Shown here in pieces: positions 1 to 8,828 of a stretch of DNA of 35,469 nt; position 1 is the first letter of the stretch; the number at the start of each line of letters is the position of its first letter. Under the pieces are notes generated by a model, which was given only the letters and a program-made list of their open reading frames with translations, did not search any database and was not told where the DNA came from. The stretch comes from an uncultured Eubacteriales bacterium (lineage in GTDB: Bacteria; Bacillota; Clostridia; Lachnospirales; Lachnospiraceae). The stretch lies in assembly GCA_900316715.1 (NCBI GenBank), contig ONEC01000009.1, positions 1 to 35,469 on the forward strand, written 5' to 3'. Position numbers and translations under genes: made by a program.

Positions 1-207
1 GCTTTCAGGGAATATTTATATAAGATAGTTATAATACTGGGAGTTCAGGGAAGATACTTCATCCCGATCCTTCCAATGGTGCTGATTCCTTTAGGAAAAG
101 GCTATGAGTATAGAAGTAAGAAGTTCTATGTCGGCGTACAGCTTCTGTTCTATCTTTTCTGTCTTGGACATGTTGTAAAGATAGTATTTGTTAGATTCTG
201 GGGATAA
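1..207 (+). CDS. C-terminal fragment of a DUF2142-type polytopic membrane protein
   Basis: The window opens inside a reading frame that ends at TAA 205-207, giving 68 visible residues. The fragment has a hydrophobic helix, then the motif GVQGRYFIPILP, then a second hydrophobic stretch ending KIVFVRFWG. A G-x-QGRYF-P-x-x-P segment near the C-terminus is typical of the DUF2142 family, large membrane proteins common in polysaccharide clusters and suspected to be GT-C-like glycosyltransferases or polymerases. The next gene starts 5 bp downstream, so both lie in one operon. Only the tail is visible, so the family call rests on one motif and no function can be shown. Confidence 0.6.
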   Translation, partial: AFREYLYKIVIILGVQGRYFIPILPMVLIPLGKGYEYRSKKFYVGVQLLFYLFCLGHVVKIVFVRFWG

Positions 208-211
208 ACCT

Positions 212-2032
212 ATGATGCAGTCAGCGTTTTACATTATATCGTATTTGCTGCTTTTTTCGGCTGTCCTTTTCGTGAAAAAGACTGATGAAAAAGAAAATGC
301 AGTGACATTTATAACACTTTCAATAATGACAACCTTTTGTTATCAGGCTCTGATCGCTGGTATATTCTCCAAGCTGGGAATCTCCATAAGCATAGTATCT
401 GTTGGAGCTATTGAATTAGTAACAGGTATTATCATCTGGGGACTGAATAAGAAATACGGAACTCAGAGATATACTGTCAGCAGGGCTGATATAATGGGTG
501 TTTTATCTGCTTTTCTTGTGGCGGGTTTTTACTTTGCCAAGAGAATGAATTTTGGAAGAGAGATAAACTTTGTATCCATCGACAGTGCCTCGCATTTCAG
601 GGTGGCAAAGGCTGTCGCTGTAGAACACAGACTGTATACGGAAATGTTTTTTGCAGCTGTTAATTCGGGACTTCCGATGGAAGCTGCAAGACCTATAACC
701 GGTGACTTCGATATGTATAAAGTATTCCTGTTATGGGAGACAGGTTATCTCTTCCTTGCAGGATTATGTTTTTATATTATTATCGTACAGATAGTAAAAC
801 AGTCCGGGTCAAAGCCGGTGGCTGTTCTCAGTATGATACTCTACATGCTTGGTTATCCGTTATATTCCTATATATTCGGATTCTCCTATTTCGGATTATG
901 CATGTCTCTTATCGTATATATCTTATATGCAGCAGCATATTTCATCACAGGCCGGATAAACAGGATATCTAATTATATTATGATCAATCTGGGATTATTT
1001 GGGCTGTTCTTATGCTATATGATGTTTGTTCCGGCAGTGTATTTCGGCGTACTTATCGCTATTATTGCAGGACTTATAGTAAGGCATGAGCTGAAACTCG
1101 GAAAGCTGATAAAGCAGGGACTGGGCGTGTTCCTGATCCCAAGTGTAATGGGACTTATCTTTACTTTCATGAATTTCAAGTATGTGACCAGTGATGTTAT
1201 AGAAAACGGAGATGAGACCGGATCCCTTGGAATCGCCACTGACGGCGGCTGCTATAACGATATGTATTCAAACTTTGTTTTCCTGCTGCCATTCATCGTA
1301 TATGGAGTAGTGCTGGTTATCGCCAGAGTGAAGGAACTTAGAAGAGAAAACAGATCAGAGAAGACCGGAATAAAAGCAGAGGATTCCCTGGGAATCACTA
1401 CGGTTTCAATGCTGTTTACACTGATAATCTTTATGGCAGTGCTCTTTATAGGAGCTATGCACGGAAAGGTATCGGTATATTACTATGTCAGAAACAATAA
1501 CGTGTTATGGCTGTTTGCCTGGATCATGGCAGCAGAGTGCATAAATGCTCTCTGGAAACAGCATAAAGGTTTAATAATATCTTTATTTGCAGTATTTTCT
1601 ATATTGGTTATAATGATAGGGACCAATATTGATGAACGTATTCTGGAAAAGAATGACCGCTTTATAGAAGTGGGTTCCGGCGATATTCTGAACGTTTATC
1701 AGTTCAATCATGAGTTTAACAGATATCCGTCAACCATATGGGTGAAGGATATGGAACTCATCGAATATACATATACGGATTTAAGAGATAAAGAAACCGG
1801 AAAACTGCCGGTTCTCGGAGATCCGGTATTCTGTGCCTGGGTACAGGCTATCACGGATACGGATACCATATCTGTTGATAATACTGAAAGAATAAATACT
1901 ATGGATATGTCTCAGTATAAGTACATAGTGGTTCAGTATGACGGTACATTTATCGACAGAAGTAATACTATAGATCTTGATTATGAGATCAAGTTTGAGA
2001 ATGAAAGAGGCTTTGTGGCAGAGATACGATGA
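212..2032 (+). CDS. Polytopic membrane protein, possible GT-C-type glycosyltransferase or polymerase
   Basis: This 606-residue protein has about a dozen hydrophobic helices and a non-helical, probably extracytoplasmic C-terminal domain of about 120 residues. ATG 212 is preferred over an upstream TTG at 188 because GGGG lies about 8 bases ahead of it and the TTG would sit inside the preceding gene. Between early helices it carries FVSIDSASH, an Asp-x3-His pair (about D124 and H128). GT-C enzymes that use polyprenyl-phosphate sugars often have an acidic/His motif in their first outer loop, so a GT-C role is plausible but unproven. It overlaps the following GT2 gene by ATGA, and the Dpm1-like GT2 and DUF2304 genes lie just downstream, which could supply a lipid-linked donor. 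It could instead be a Wzy-type polymerase. Confidence 0.55.
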   Translation: MMQSAFYIISYLLLFSAVLFVKKTDEKENAVTFITLSIMTTFCYQALIAGIFSKLGISISIVSVGAIELVTGIIIWGLNKKYGTQRYTVSRADIMGVLSAFLVAGFYFAKRMNFGREINFVSIDSASHFRVAKAVAVEHRLYTEMFFAAVNSGLPMEAARPITGDFDMYKVFLLWETGYLFLAGLCFYIIIVQIVKQSGSKPVAVLSMILYMLGYPLYSYIFGFSYFGLCMSLIVYILYAAAYFITGRINRISNYIMINLGLFGLFLCYMMFVPAVYFGVLIAIIAGLIVRHELKLGKLIKQGLGVFLIPSVMGLIFTFMNFKYVTSDVIENGDETGSLGIATDGGCYNDMYSNFVFLLPFIVYGVVLVIARVKELRRENRSEKTGIKAEDSLGITTVSMLFTLIIFMAVLFIGAMHGKVSVYYYVRNNNVLWLFAWIMAAECINALWKQHKGLIISLFAVFSILVIMIGTNIDERILEKNDRFIEVGSGDILNVYQFNHEFNRYPSTIWVKDMELIEYTYTDLRDKETGKLPVLGDPVFCAWVQAITDTDTISVDNTERINTMDMSQYKYIVVQYDGTFIDRSNTIDLDYEIKFENERGFVAEIR

Positions 2033-2811
2033 ATCATACATTTGCAATTTGCGCTTATAAGGAAAGTGAATATCTGGAAAAATGTATAAAGTCCCTGGAG
2101 AACCAGACTGTTCTGTCTGAGATAATCATGGTGACTCATACACCATCGGACTTTTTAAAGAGCATTGCTGAGAAGCATAATATTCCTTTATATATCAATG
2201 AAGGCGAAGGCGGAATAACTCAGGACTGGAACTTTGCACTCAGCAAGGTGAAGACAAAGTATGCGACGGTTACTCATCAGGATGATGTATATGAACCTAA
2301 GTATGCTGAGAGTATGATGAGATATATGTCGGAGTCTGAGAAGCCTATAATAGCCTTTTCCGATTATGGCGAGATAAGAAACGGTAAGAAGACTCTTGAT
2401 GTCAAGATGCTGAAGATCAAGAGATTCATGCTTATCCCACTTATCCCGAAGTTTTCGCGTGGAAGCAGATTTATAAGACGAAGGGTACTTTCCTTCGGAG
2501 ATCCTATATGCTGTCCTTCAGTATGCTTTAATCTGGAGAGGGTAGGACAGCCGATATTCAGAAATCATTTCAGAAGCTGTGAAGATTGGGAGGCCTGGGA
2601 GATGCTGTCCAGACTTAAGGGCGATTTCATCTACATCAATAAACCTCTTATGTTCCACAGAATACATGAGGAATCAGCCACAACGGCTATCATTAACGAT
2701 AATGCCAGAGCTGAGGAAAATCTGGAAATGTACAGGAAGTTCTGGCCTAAGCCGATCGCTAAGTTGATCAACAGATTTTATAACAAGTCAGAGGAGTCAA
2801 ATAATTTATAG
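2029..2811 (+). CDS. Family 2 glycosyltransferase
   Basis: A 260-residue GT-A fold protein. The N-terminus (TFAICAYKESEYLEKCIKSL) is the usual first beta-alpha unit of GT2 enzymes, and THQDDVY at about 82-88 is the metal-binding DxD-like segment (D85, D86). A later CEDWEAW segment resembles the ED acceptor/catalytic-base motif of family 2. It has no transmembrane helix, so it should act at the cytoplasmic face on a lipid-linked oligosaccharide. It starts inside the ATGA overlap with the upstream membrane protein and is followed directly (TAG then ATG) by the next GT2, so translational coupling is likely. Donor and acceptor sugars cannot be read from the sequence. Confidence 0.85.
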   Translation: MNHTFAICAYKESEYLEKCIKSLENQTVLSEIIMVTHTPSDFLKSIAEKHNIPLYINEGEGGITQDWNFALSKVKTKYATVTHQDDVYEPKYAESMMRYMSESEKPIIAFSDYGEIRNGKKTLDVKMLKIKRFMLIPLIPKFSRGSRFIRRRVLSFGDPICCPSVCFNLERVGQPIFRNHFRSCEDWEAWEMLSRLKGDFIYINKPLMFHRIHEESATTAIINDNARAEENLEMYRKFWPKPIAKLINRFYNKSEESNNL

Positions 2812-3507
2812 ATGAAGAAACTGGTTATAATTCCGGCCTACAATGAATCCGGAAATATAGATAAAACGATAAATGATATAAAGCAGAATGCTCCGGACTT
2901 TGATTATGTTATCATAAATGACTGTTCAACGGACAAAACCCTGGAGGTCTTAAGGAAGAAGGGTTATAACTATCTGAATCTTCCTATCAATCTGGGAATA
3001 GGCGGAGCAGTTCAGACCGGCTACAGATATGCCTATTATCATGGTTATGATATGGCCGTTCAGTTTGATGGAGACGGACAGCATAATGCAGCATACCTGG
3101 ACGAAATGGCTGAGGTGCTGGTGGAGACAGATTCAGATATGGTCATCGGCTCCAGATTTATTGAGAAGGAAGGTTTTCAGTCTTCAGGACTGAGACGAGT
3201 AGGAATCGGATTCTTTACCAAGCTCATAAAGATGCTTACAAAGAAGGTCATTACAGACCCTACCTCCGGAATGAGGATTGTGAACAGAAGATTACTGGAA
3301 GTTTTTACCAACGATTATCCAAAGGATTATCCGGAACCGGAGAGTACAGTCACAGCTCTTTCAAAGGGATATAAGATTACTGAAATTCCTGTAAAGATGA
3401 ACGAAAGAGAAGAAGGCGCATCGTCAATATCAAACCTGAAAGGTGTATATTACATGATAAAGGTCAGTATAGCCATTATCATTGCCAGACTGAATAATAG
3501 GAGATAG
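2812..3507 (+). CDS. Dpm1-like family 2 glycosyltransferase (polyprenyl-phosphate sugar synthase type)
   Basis: A 231-residue GT2 with the classic layout of dolichol/polyprenyl-phosphate hexose synthases: IIPAYNESGNI at the start, IINDCSTD at about 34-41, NLGIGGAVQTGYRYA near 60-74, and the DxD segment QFDGDGQH at about 84-91 (D86, D88). DPTSGMRI later matches the DxxSGfR-type segment of this clade. Members transfer a sugar from a nucleotide donor to undecaprenyl or dolichyl phosphate at the cytoplasmic face. No C-terminal transmembrane pair is present; the adjacent DUF2304 gene, 3 bp downstream, may supply the membrane part. The window also has GT-C-like proteins upstream and GtrA at the operon end, which fits a lipid-linked monosaccharide donor route. 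The sugar is unknown. Confidence 0.85.
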   Translation: MKKLVIIPAYNESGNIDKTINDIKQNAPDFDYVIINDCSTDKTLEVLRKKGYNYLNLPINLGIGGAVQTGYRYAYYHGYDMAVQFDGDGQHNAAYLDEMAEVLVETDSDMVIGSRFIEKEGFQSSGLRRVGIGFFTKLIKMLTKKVITDPTSGMRIVNRRLLEVFTNDYPKDYPEPESTVTALSKGYKITEIPVKMNEREEGASSISNLKGVYYMIKVSIAIIIARLNNRR

Positions 3508-3509
3508 AT

Positions 3510-3905
3510 ATGTCATTAAGGATTCAAATATTTGTTATCATCTGCATGGTAATAATACTTCTGAATATTTTCAGATTGATGAGCAAAAAGAAGATAGATT
3601 ATAAATACGGACTTGGCTGGGTACTGGTGGATATAGTAATTATCATCCTGGCAGCGTGCCCAAGGATCCTGGGATATATCGCCAGCATTACAGGAGTTGT
3701 GGCTCCGGTTAATATGCTGTTCTTCCTTGGATTTATTCTGTCTTTAGCTATCATCTTTTCACTGTCCATGACCATCAGTAAGCTTCAGGACAAGGTGAAC
3801 AGATTATCACAGGAAATAGCCATCATGAAAAAAGATGCATATGACAGAGCAGCAAAGGGAAATACTGATAAGACAAGTAATAAGGTTGAAGGTGAAAACA
3901 GATAA
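3510..3905 (+). CDS. DUF2304 family membrane protein
   Basis: A 131-residue protein with three hydrophobic helices (about residues 5-20, 33-50 and 62-83) followed by a short helix rich in K, D and Q (SKLQDKVNRLSQEIAIM) that looks like a coiled coil, then a polar tail. This size, topology and position right behind a Dpm1-like GT2 are characteristic of DUF2304 proteins, which are regularly paired with that GT2 type. No enzymatic function is established; an anchoring or partner role for the GT2 is inferred from the pairing. GGAGAT stands 5-10 bases before the ATG, and the last base of its stop codon is the first base of the next start (TAATG). Confidence 0.75.
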   Translation: MSLRIQIFVIICMVIILLNIFRLMSKKKIDYKYGLGWVLVDIVIIILAACPRILGYIASITGVVAPVNMLFFLGFILSLAIIFSLSMTISKLQDKVNRLSQEIAIMKKDAYDRAAKGNTDKTSNKVEGENR

Positions 3906-4873
3906 TGAAGCGTGTGCTTTTTATTCCTATAGGATTCTATGATTACGATAATATAATGGAAAATGCTATCCGCCAGCAGGGGTACGAGGTAAAAAGATTT
4001 ACACCTGTCGGAAAGTATACCACTGTACAGAAGCTCGTAAACTTTGCCACTAAGGGAAAGTATCTTGATAAGAAGACGAGAAACAGAGAGAAGAAGTATC
4101 TGCTGGATGATAAAACAAAGTATGATTATGTCTTTGTTATTAACGGAAGACAGCTTCATCCGGATAACCTGAAGCAGCTGAAACAGCAGCAGGATAAAGC
4201 AAAGTTCATACTGTATCTCTGGGATGATGTTGCGAGAGTAGAGCATTTTGAAGAGAATAAAGAGTTCTTTGATGTTATCTATTCTTTTGACAATAACGAT
4301 GTGGCGGCCTATGGCTTCAAGCCGCTGACGAATTTCTATACAGAGGTTCATAGATATAAGGGAGAGAAGAAGAATATACTCATGTCTATGACAGGACTCC
4401 TGCATTCAGGACGTCTGGTGATATGGGATAAGATTGTAAGAGACTTAAAGATAAAGCCGGAAAGATGCTATCTCCGCATGCTGGGCTTTAAGATATCTGA
4501 TTTTGTTAAGGCTGTGATGCCGGGAAAAGACAGATGGATGAACCTTAAGTATATCAAGGTGAATCCGGTTCCACTGGCTGATATGGCAGAGGTTATGAAG
4601 AGGTCCAGAGTTACTCTGGATGTACAGTTCGGCTCTCAGGCAGGTCTGACCTTCAGAACCTTTGACAGCATGATAGCCCGTACAAAGCTTATTACAACCA
4701 ACGAGACTGTTAAGAGCTGTGATCTATACGAATACGGCAATATATATGTTATCGACAGAGATAATCCGGTGGTACCAAAATCATTCTTTACTGAACCATT
4801 CCATGAGATACCGGAAGAAGTTATGGAACAGTACAGTGTACAGAACTGGGTGAAAAAAGTATTTGAAGGATAA
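3905..4873 (+). CDS. Probable GT-B-fold glycosyltransferase (CgeB/spore-maturation-like)
   Basis: A 322-residue soluble protein that begins MKRVLFIPIGFYDYDN, a Rossmann-type start. FILYLWDDVARV near residue 100 and SFDNNDVAAYG near 128 resemble the CgeB-like group of GT-B enzymes, in which a predicted donor site lies in the C-terminal half. That half contains RVTLDVQFGSQAGLTFRTFD at about 236-255, where a Gly-rich turn and Arg-Thr-Phe-Asp precede a helix much as the E-x7-E region does in other GT-B proteins. The canonical E-x7-E motif of GT4 is not evident. It shares its start with the previous stop and lies 5 bp from the next gene. The GT-B assignment is moderate and the substrate is unknown. 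Confidence 0.55.
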   Translation: MKRVLFIPIGFYDYDNIMENAIRQQGYEVKRFTPVGKYTTVQKLVNFATKGKYLDKKTRNREKKYLLDDKTKYDYVFVINGRQLHPDNLKQLKQQQDKAKFILYLWDDVARVEHFEENKEFFDVIYSFDNNDVAAYGFKPLTNFYTEVHRYKGEKKNILMSMTGLLHSGRLVIWDKIVRDLKIKPERCYLRMLGFKISDFVKAVMPGKDRWMNLKYIKVNPVPLADMAEVMKRSRVTLDVQFGSQAGLTFRTFDSMIARTKLITTNETVKSCDLYEYGNIYVIDRDNPVVPKSFFTEPFHEIPEEVMEQYSVQNWVKKVFEG

Positions 4874-4878
4874 TTTTC

Positions 4879-5793
4879 ATGAAGATAAGAGAATTAAAAA
4901 AGAGTGATGCACCTCTCATGCTGGAATGGATGCACGATAAGAATGTTACCGGAAATCTGAAAGCAGATTTCGCATCCAAAACTCTCAGCGATGCAGAGAG
5001 TTTTATAGAGAGCAGTGCCAAGGACGACAAGAATATCAATCTTGCCATCGCATCAGATGATGATGAATACATGGGCACTGTCAGCTTAAAGCATATAACC
5101 GAGACAGATGCAGAGTTTGCCATAGCAGTCCGTACAGCAGCCATGGGCCATGGTTATTCATGGTTCGGCATGAAGAGCATAATAGAAAAGGCTTTTGATG
5201 AGTTAGGACTGGAGAGTGTTTACTGGTGCGTGAACCGCGATAACAAGAGAGCGGTAAGATTCTATGACAAGCATAATTTCCATGAAGTTCTCGATGTTCC
5301 GGACAGAATACTGGAAAGGTATGAGGGAATGACAGGACTCAAGTGGTACTCTGTTTTAAAGGGCGACGATATCGGCGCAAGAGAGAGTGTTGCAGGCTGC
5401 AGGGTTATAAGGATCAACACGGTACCTACTGTAAATGCAGGAGAACTCTCCTTCTTTGAAGGACATCATGATCTGCCCTTCGAGATTAAAAGAGTTTACT
5501 ATATCTCAAAGGTTCCTGAGGGCGTAAGACGCGGCTTCCATGCACACAGAAAGCTGAAGCAGTTCCTGTTCTGCCCATATGGAAGAATACAGCTTACTAT
5601 CGAGAATAAGGATGTCAGAGAAGAGATAGAGTTATCTGATCCTTCCATAGGTGTCCTCATCGAGGAGCCGGTATGGAGAGAGATGGTATGGATAGAGAAG
5701 AACTCTGTACTGTGTGTAGCAGCATCCGAGTATTATGATGAGAATGATTATATTAGAGATTATGATGAATTTAAGGAGTTTATCAGAAAGTAG
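4879..5793 (+). CDS. Two-domain GNAT acetyltransferase + FdtA/QdtA-like sugar 3,4-ketoisomerase
   Basis: This 304-residue protein joins two recognisable domains. Residues 1-160 are GNAT-like: an N-terminal MKIRELKKSDAPLML strand-helix, a possible acetyl-CoA loop RTAAMGHGYS (85-94), and the C-terminal GNAT signature NRDNKRAVRFYDKHNF. Residues about 174-304 match the cupin-fold dTDP-4-keto-6-deoxyglucose 3,4-ketoisomerases, with VYYISKVPEGVRRGFHAHRK containing the paired histidines H221 and H223 of the family's active site. FdtA/QdtA enzymes create the 3-keto sugar that a PLP enzyme then aminates, and that aminotransferase lies downstream at 7727. In known loci the N-acetyltransferase is usually a left-handed beta-helix protein, sometimes fused to the isomerase (WxcM type); a GNAT fusion is less usual. 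The dTDP assignment is inferred, as no rml genes lie in the window. Confidence 0.8.
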   Translation: MKIRELKKSDAPLMLEWMHDKNVTGNLKADFASKTLSDAESFIESSAKDDKNINLAIASDDDEYMGTVSLKHITETDAEFAIAVRTAAMGHGYSWFGMKSIIEKAFDELGLESVYWCVNRDNKRAVRFYDKHNFHEVLDVPDRILERYEGMTGLKWYSVLKGDDIGARESVAGCRVIRINTVPTVNAGELSFFEGHHDLPFEIKRVYYISKVPEGVRRGFHAHRKLKQFLFCPYGRIQLTIENKDVREEIELSDPSIGVLIEEPVWREMVWIEKNSVLCVAASEYYDENDYIRDYDEFKEFIRK

Positions 5794-5798
5794 TCGTT

Positions 5799-6797
5799 AT
5801 GGCAGAAATATCAATTATTATTCCATTATATAATTCCGGAAAATCTATTATAAGATGTCTGAAGAGCATAGCTGTTCAGACTTTTTCCGATTATGAAGTC
5901 ATAATAATTAATGATGGATCAACTGATAATTCAATAACCTATGTGCAGAAATATCTGGATACAGATAAGGCCTTCAGCGAAAGAGTAAGAGTTATTACCA
6001 CGGAGAATGGAGGAGCTGCCAACGCCAGAAATAGAGGCATCCGTGAGGCAAGAGGAAAGTATCTTGCCTTTGTGGATCAGGACGATTTTATCGCAAAGGA
6101 TTATTTCGAGAAGTACTATGCCGAGGCAGAAAGCTCCAAGGCCGATATAATCGTGGGCGGCTATGAGAGAGTTGCCAGCGACGGAAGGATCATCTTCAGA
6201 GTTGTTCCGAAGCCGTCGGAGTGGGCCGGATATATTGTCACAGCCCCATGGGCACATCTCTATCGCAGAGATTTCATAGTGAATAAGAATATTGAGTTCC
6301 TGAACAATAAGATAGGCGAAGACGTATACTATAACGTAGTCGCTCTTAATGCAGGAGCCAGTGTAAGTGTATTAGATAATAAGGGATACAAATGGTTCTA
6401 TAATGATAAGTCTGTATCCAATTCCGTACAGAATACATTTAAGGATGATGTGGATGCGGTATATCTGATGGATTCCATCTATGAAAAGGTAAGAGCTCAT
6501 TCAGATGGACAGAACATTGGAAGTAATGAATACCTTGAATACTTCTTCCTCAGATATGTCTGCTGGTACATGCTTTTTTCCACAAGAGGAAGCAAGAAGA
6601 CAGATATAGAGAAGCATTATAACAGTGCATTTGAATGGATAAGAAAGCATTATCCTGACTATAGAAAAAACCGTTTTATAGGATTCAGAAAGCCTAAAGG
6701 GGAAGTAAGTAAATTTCATGCCTATGTTTTCTGTTTTTATTTTTTGGAAAAACTTCATATGATGAAGAGCGTTTTGAAAATGTTTAGGAAAAGGTAG
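5799..6797 (+). CDS. Family 2 glycosyltransferase (EpsJ/CpsJ-like)
   Basis: A 332-residue GT2 with a textbook N-terminal domain: ISIIIPLYNSGKSI at the start, IIINDGSTDNS at about 35-45, NGGAANARNRGIREARG around 70-86, and FVDQDDFI at 91-98 with the DxD residues D93 and D95. GEDVYYNV further on fits the ED catalytic motif. The C-terminal third, rich in aromatic residues and ending in a basic helix, resembles the membrane-associated tail of EpsJ-like exopolysaccharide transferases. It sits 5 bp after the GNAT-FdtA gene. The transferred sugar is unknown; position suggests it may handle the 3-amino sugar made by its neighbours, but nothing in the sequence fixes this. Confidence 0.85.
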   Translation: MAEISIIIPLYNSGKSIIRCLKSIAVQTFSDYEVIIINDGSTDNSITYVQKYLDTDKAFSERVRVITTENGGAANARNRGIREARGKYLAFVDQDDFIAKDYFEKYYAEAESSKADIIVGGYERVASDGRIIFRVVPKPSEWAGYIVTAPWAHLYRRDFIVNKNIEFLNNKIGEDVYYNVVALNAGASVSVLDNKGYKWFYNDKSVSNSVQNTFKDDVDAVYLMDSIYEKVRAHSDGQNIGSNEYLEYFFLRYVCWYMLFSTRGSKKTDIEKHYNSAFEWIRKHYPDYRKNRFIGFRKPKGEVSKFHAYVFCFYFLEKLHMMKSVLKMFRKR

Positions 6798-6801
6798 ATA
6801 A

Positions 6802-7746
6802 ATGATGGATTTTTCAGTGATAGTTTTAATATACAATTCTGATACAGAAGATTTAAAACTCACTATCGATTCTATCTTGCAGCAAAAGGGGATAACATAT
6901 CAGATAGTGCTGGCAGATGACGCATCCTCAAACAATGCGCTGACAGAGGCAGAGGAGTATCTAAGGGAAAAAGGATTTAAGGATTATAAGATCTGCTCCC
7001 ATGCCGAAAATGTAGGAACTGTTCGTAATGTATATGATGCCCTCTCCGTGGCAGAGGGAAGATTCGTAAAGCTGATAGGTGCAGGGGACGCGCTGTTCAG
7101 TAACTTCACGCTTCGAAATGTATATCACTTCATGGATAAGAAAAAGCTGGATATGTGCTTTGGAAAGATGAAGGGATATGTGAGAACTGAGGACGGAACA
7201 GAGTATTCCGACATAGTGCTTCCATACGATATTGAAGCTTTTGAAAAGAATAACATTAAGAAGATCAGAAGAAATATCTTAGTAAATCATGGCTGGATAG
7301 TCGGAGCCAGCATGTTCGTTGACAGAACGGTATTTATGGACTGCCTGAAAGAGTTTGTAGGCAAAGTACGTTACTGCGAAGATCTGGTTCAGACAATATT
7401 CCTTCTCCGTAAGAAGAGTATAGGATATTTCAGAGGACCGGTGGTCTACTATGAGAACAGCGGCGGAATATCCACAAGCACAAACAGTGGTGCCAGAAAG
7501 AGAATGTACGATGATGTACGAGCTCTTAAGAAGCTTCTGATGGATAATTATTATGATGATCCGTTGGTTGTAAAGGGCAACAGAATGTTTGCATGGCAGC
7601 TTATCGAGAACGACAGAGAGAGACAGATTAAGATATTTACCGGAAATACAAATTATGTGAGAATGCTTCTCAGAACCAAGCTTCAGAGAAAGCGTTATGT
7701 CATAAGGAAAAAGGGGATATTAGAAAATGAGAGTACCATTCGTTAG
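6802..7746 (+). CDS. Family 2 glycosyltransferase with GAGD in place of the DxD segment
   Basis: A 314-residue GT2-type protein: [19 protein letters not shown] at the start, LADDASSNN at about 37-45, [13 protein letters not shown] near 69-81. Where most GT2 enzymes have DxDD, this one reads [10 protein letters not shown] (90-99), keeping only D96. Variants such as xPGD or xAGD are known in GT2 subfamilies, so activity is not excluded. YCEDLVQT later supplies an ED motif. Two ATG codons stand side by side at 6802 and 6805; either could initiate. It overlaps the next gene, the aminotransferase, by 20 bp, and the AAGGGG element inside its 3' end acts as the ribosome binding site for that gene. 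Donor and acceptor unknown. Confidence 0.78.
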   Translation: MMDFSVIVLIYNSDTEDLKLTIDSILQQKGITYQIVLADDASSNNALTEAEEYLREKGFKDYKICSHAENVGTVRNVYDALSVAEGRFVKLIGAGDALFSNFTLRNVYHFMDKKKLDMCFGKMKGYVRTEDGTEYSDIVLPYDIEAFEKNNIKKIRRNILVNHGWIVGASMFVDRTVFMDCLKEFVGKVRYCEDLVQTIFLLRKKSIGYFRGPVVYYENSGGISTSTNSGARKRMYDDVRALKKLLMDNYYDDPLVVKGNRMFAWQLIENDRERQIKIFTGNTNYVRMLLRTKLQRKRYVIRKKGILENESTIR

Positions 7747-8824
7747 TTTCATCCCAATGGAAAAAGAACTGGATACAGAGATCAGGGCGGCTTTTGACAG
7801 AGTTCTATCAAACTCCTGGTATATAGATGGAGAAGAGGATAAGGCTTTCGAAAAAGCCTTTTCTGATTATGTTGGAACAGATTACTGCGTAGGCGTGGGC
7901 AACGGCCTTGATGCCCTTATGCTGGCGCTTAAAGCCCTTGAGATAGGTGAGGGCGACGAGGTTATTGTTCCTTCAAATACCTATATCGCAACAGCTCTTG
8001 CAGTTACCTATGTGGGTGCAAAGCCGGTATTTGTTGAGCCGGATATAAGAACCTATAATATTAATCCTGACCTTATCGAAGCTGCAATTACAGATAAGAC
8101 TAAGGCCATAATGCCGGTACATCTGTATGGGCAGGCTGCGGATATGGACAGGATAATGGAGATTGCGAAGAAGCATAATCTCAAAGTAGTTGAAGACTGT
8201 GCACAGGCCCATGGTGCTTTATATAAGGGAAAGAAGATAGGAACCTTCGGTGATGCGGCAGGCTTCAGCTTTTACCCGGGCAAAAACTTAGGAGCCCTGG
8301 GGGATGCCGGAGCAGCAGTGACAAGTAATAAGGACATTGCTGACAGGATCAGAGCCCTTGGTAATTACGGTTCTGATTACAAGTATCATCATATCTACAA
8401 AGGTAATAACAGCCGACTGGACGAGCTTCAGGCTGCATTTCTCAGAGCGAAGTTAGGCATCCTTGATAAGATGAACGAGGAGCGCCGCAGAGTAGCAGAC
8501 AGATATCTGAAGGAGATTAAGAACGACGAGATCACTCTTCCGTATGTAAGTCCGGACAATACTCCGGTATGGCATATCTTTGCTATAAGAAGCAGCAGAA
8601 GAGATGAGATAGAAAAGTATCTGAAGGATAAGGAGATAGGAACCAATAAGCATTATCCTATTCCGATGCATCTTCAGGAATGCTATAAGGATCTGGGCTT
8701 CGGAAAGGGCGACTTCCCTATAGCAGAAGAAATCAGTGAGACAGAGCTTAGTCTTCCTATGTACTATGGAATGACTGATGACGAGATAAGTTACGTAATA
8801 GATGCTATTAATTCTTTCAGGTGA
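7727..8824 (+). CDS. DegT/DnrJ/EryC1/StrS-family sugar aminotransferase (FdtB/QdtB-like)
   Basis: A 365-residue PLP-dependent aminotransferase of the sugar type, full length for the family. It shows [10 protein letters not shown] at the start, [16 protein letters not shown] near 56-71 for phosphate binding, [11 protein letters not shown] with D157 near the pyridine nitrogen, and [18 protein letters not shown] with Lys186 as the Schiff-base lysine. [13 protein letters not shown] follows as in StrS-type enzymes. These enzymes aminate keto sugars bound to nucleotides using glutamate or glutamine. With the FdtA-like ketoisomerase domain encoded at 4879-5793 the expected product is a dTDP-3-amino-3,6-dideoxyhexose (Fuc3N or Qui3N type), which the fused GNAT domain could acetylate. 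The family assignment is firm; the exact sugar is inferred. Confidence 0.88.
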   Translation: MRVPFVSFIPMEKELDTEIRAAFDRVLSNSWYIDGEEDKAFEKAFSDYVGTDYCVGVGNGLDALMLALKALEIGEGDEVIVPSNTYIATALAVTYVGAKPVFVEPDIRTYNINPDLIEAAITDKTKAIMPVHLYGQAADMDRIMEIAKKHNLKVVEDCAQAHGALYKGKKIGTFGDAAGFSFYPGKNLGALGDAGAAVTSNKDIADRIRALGNYGSDYKYHHIYKGNNSRLDELQAAFLRAKLGILDKMNEERRRVADRYLKEIKNDEITLPYVSPDNTPVWHIFAIRSSRRDEIEKYLKDKEIGTNKHYPIPMHLQECYKDLGFGKGDFPIAEEISETELSLPMYYGMTDDEISYVIDAINSFR

Positions 8825-8828
8825 TGGA

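Noticed and set aside
188..211. Upstream TTG start for the first complete membrane protein
   Set aside because: It lies inside the preceding gene and has no ribosome binding site; ATG 212 has GGGG at proper spacing.
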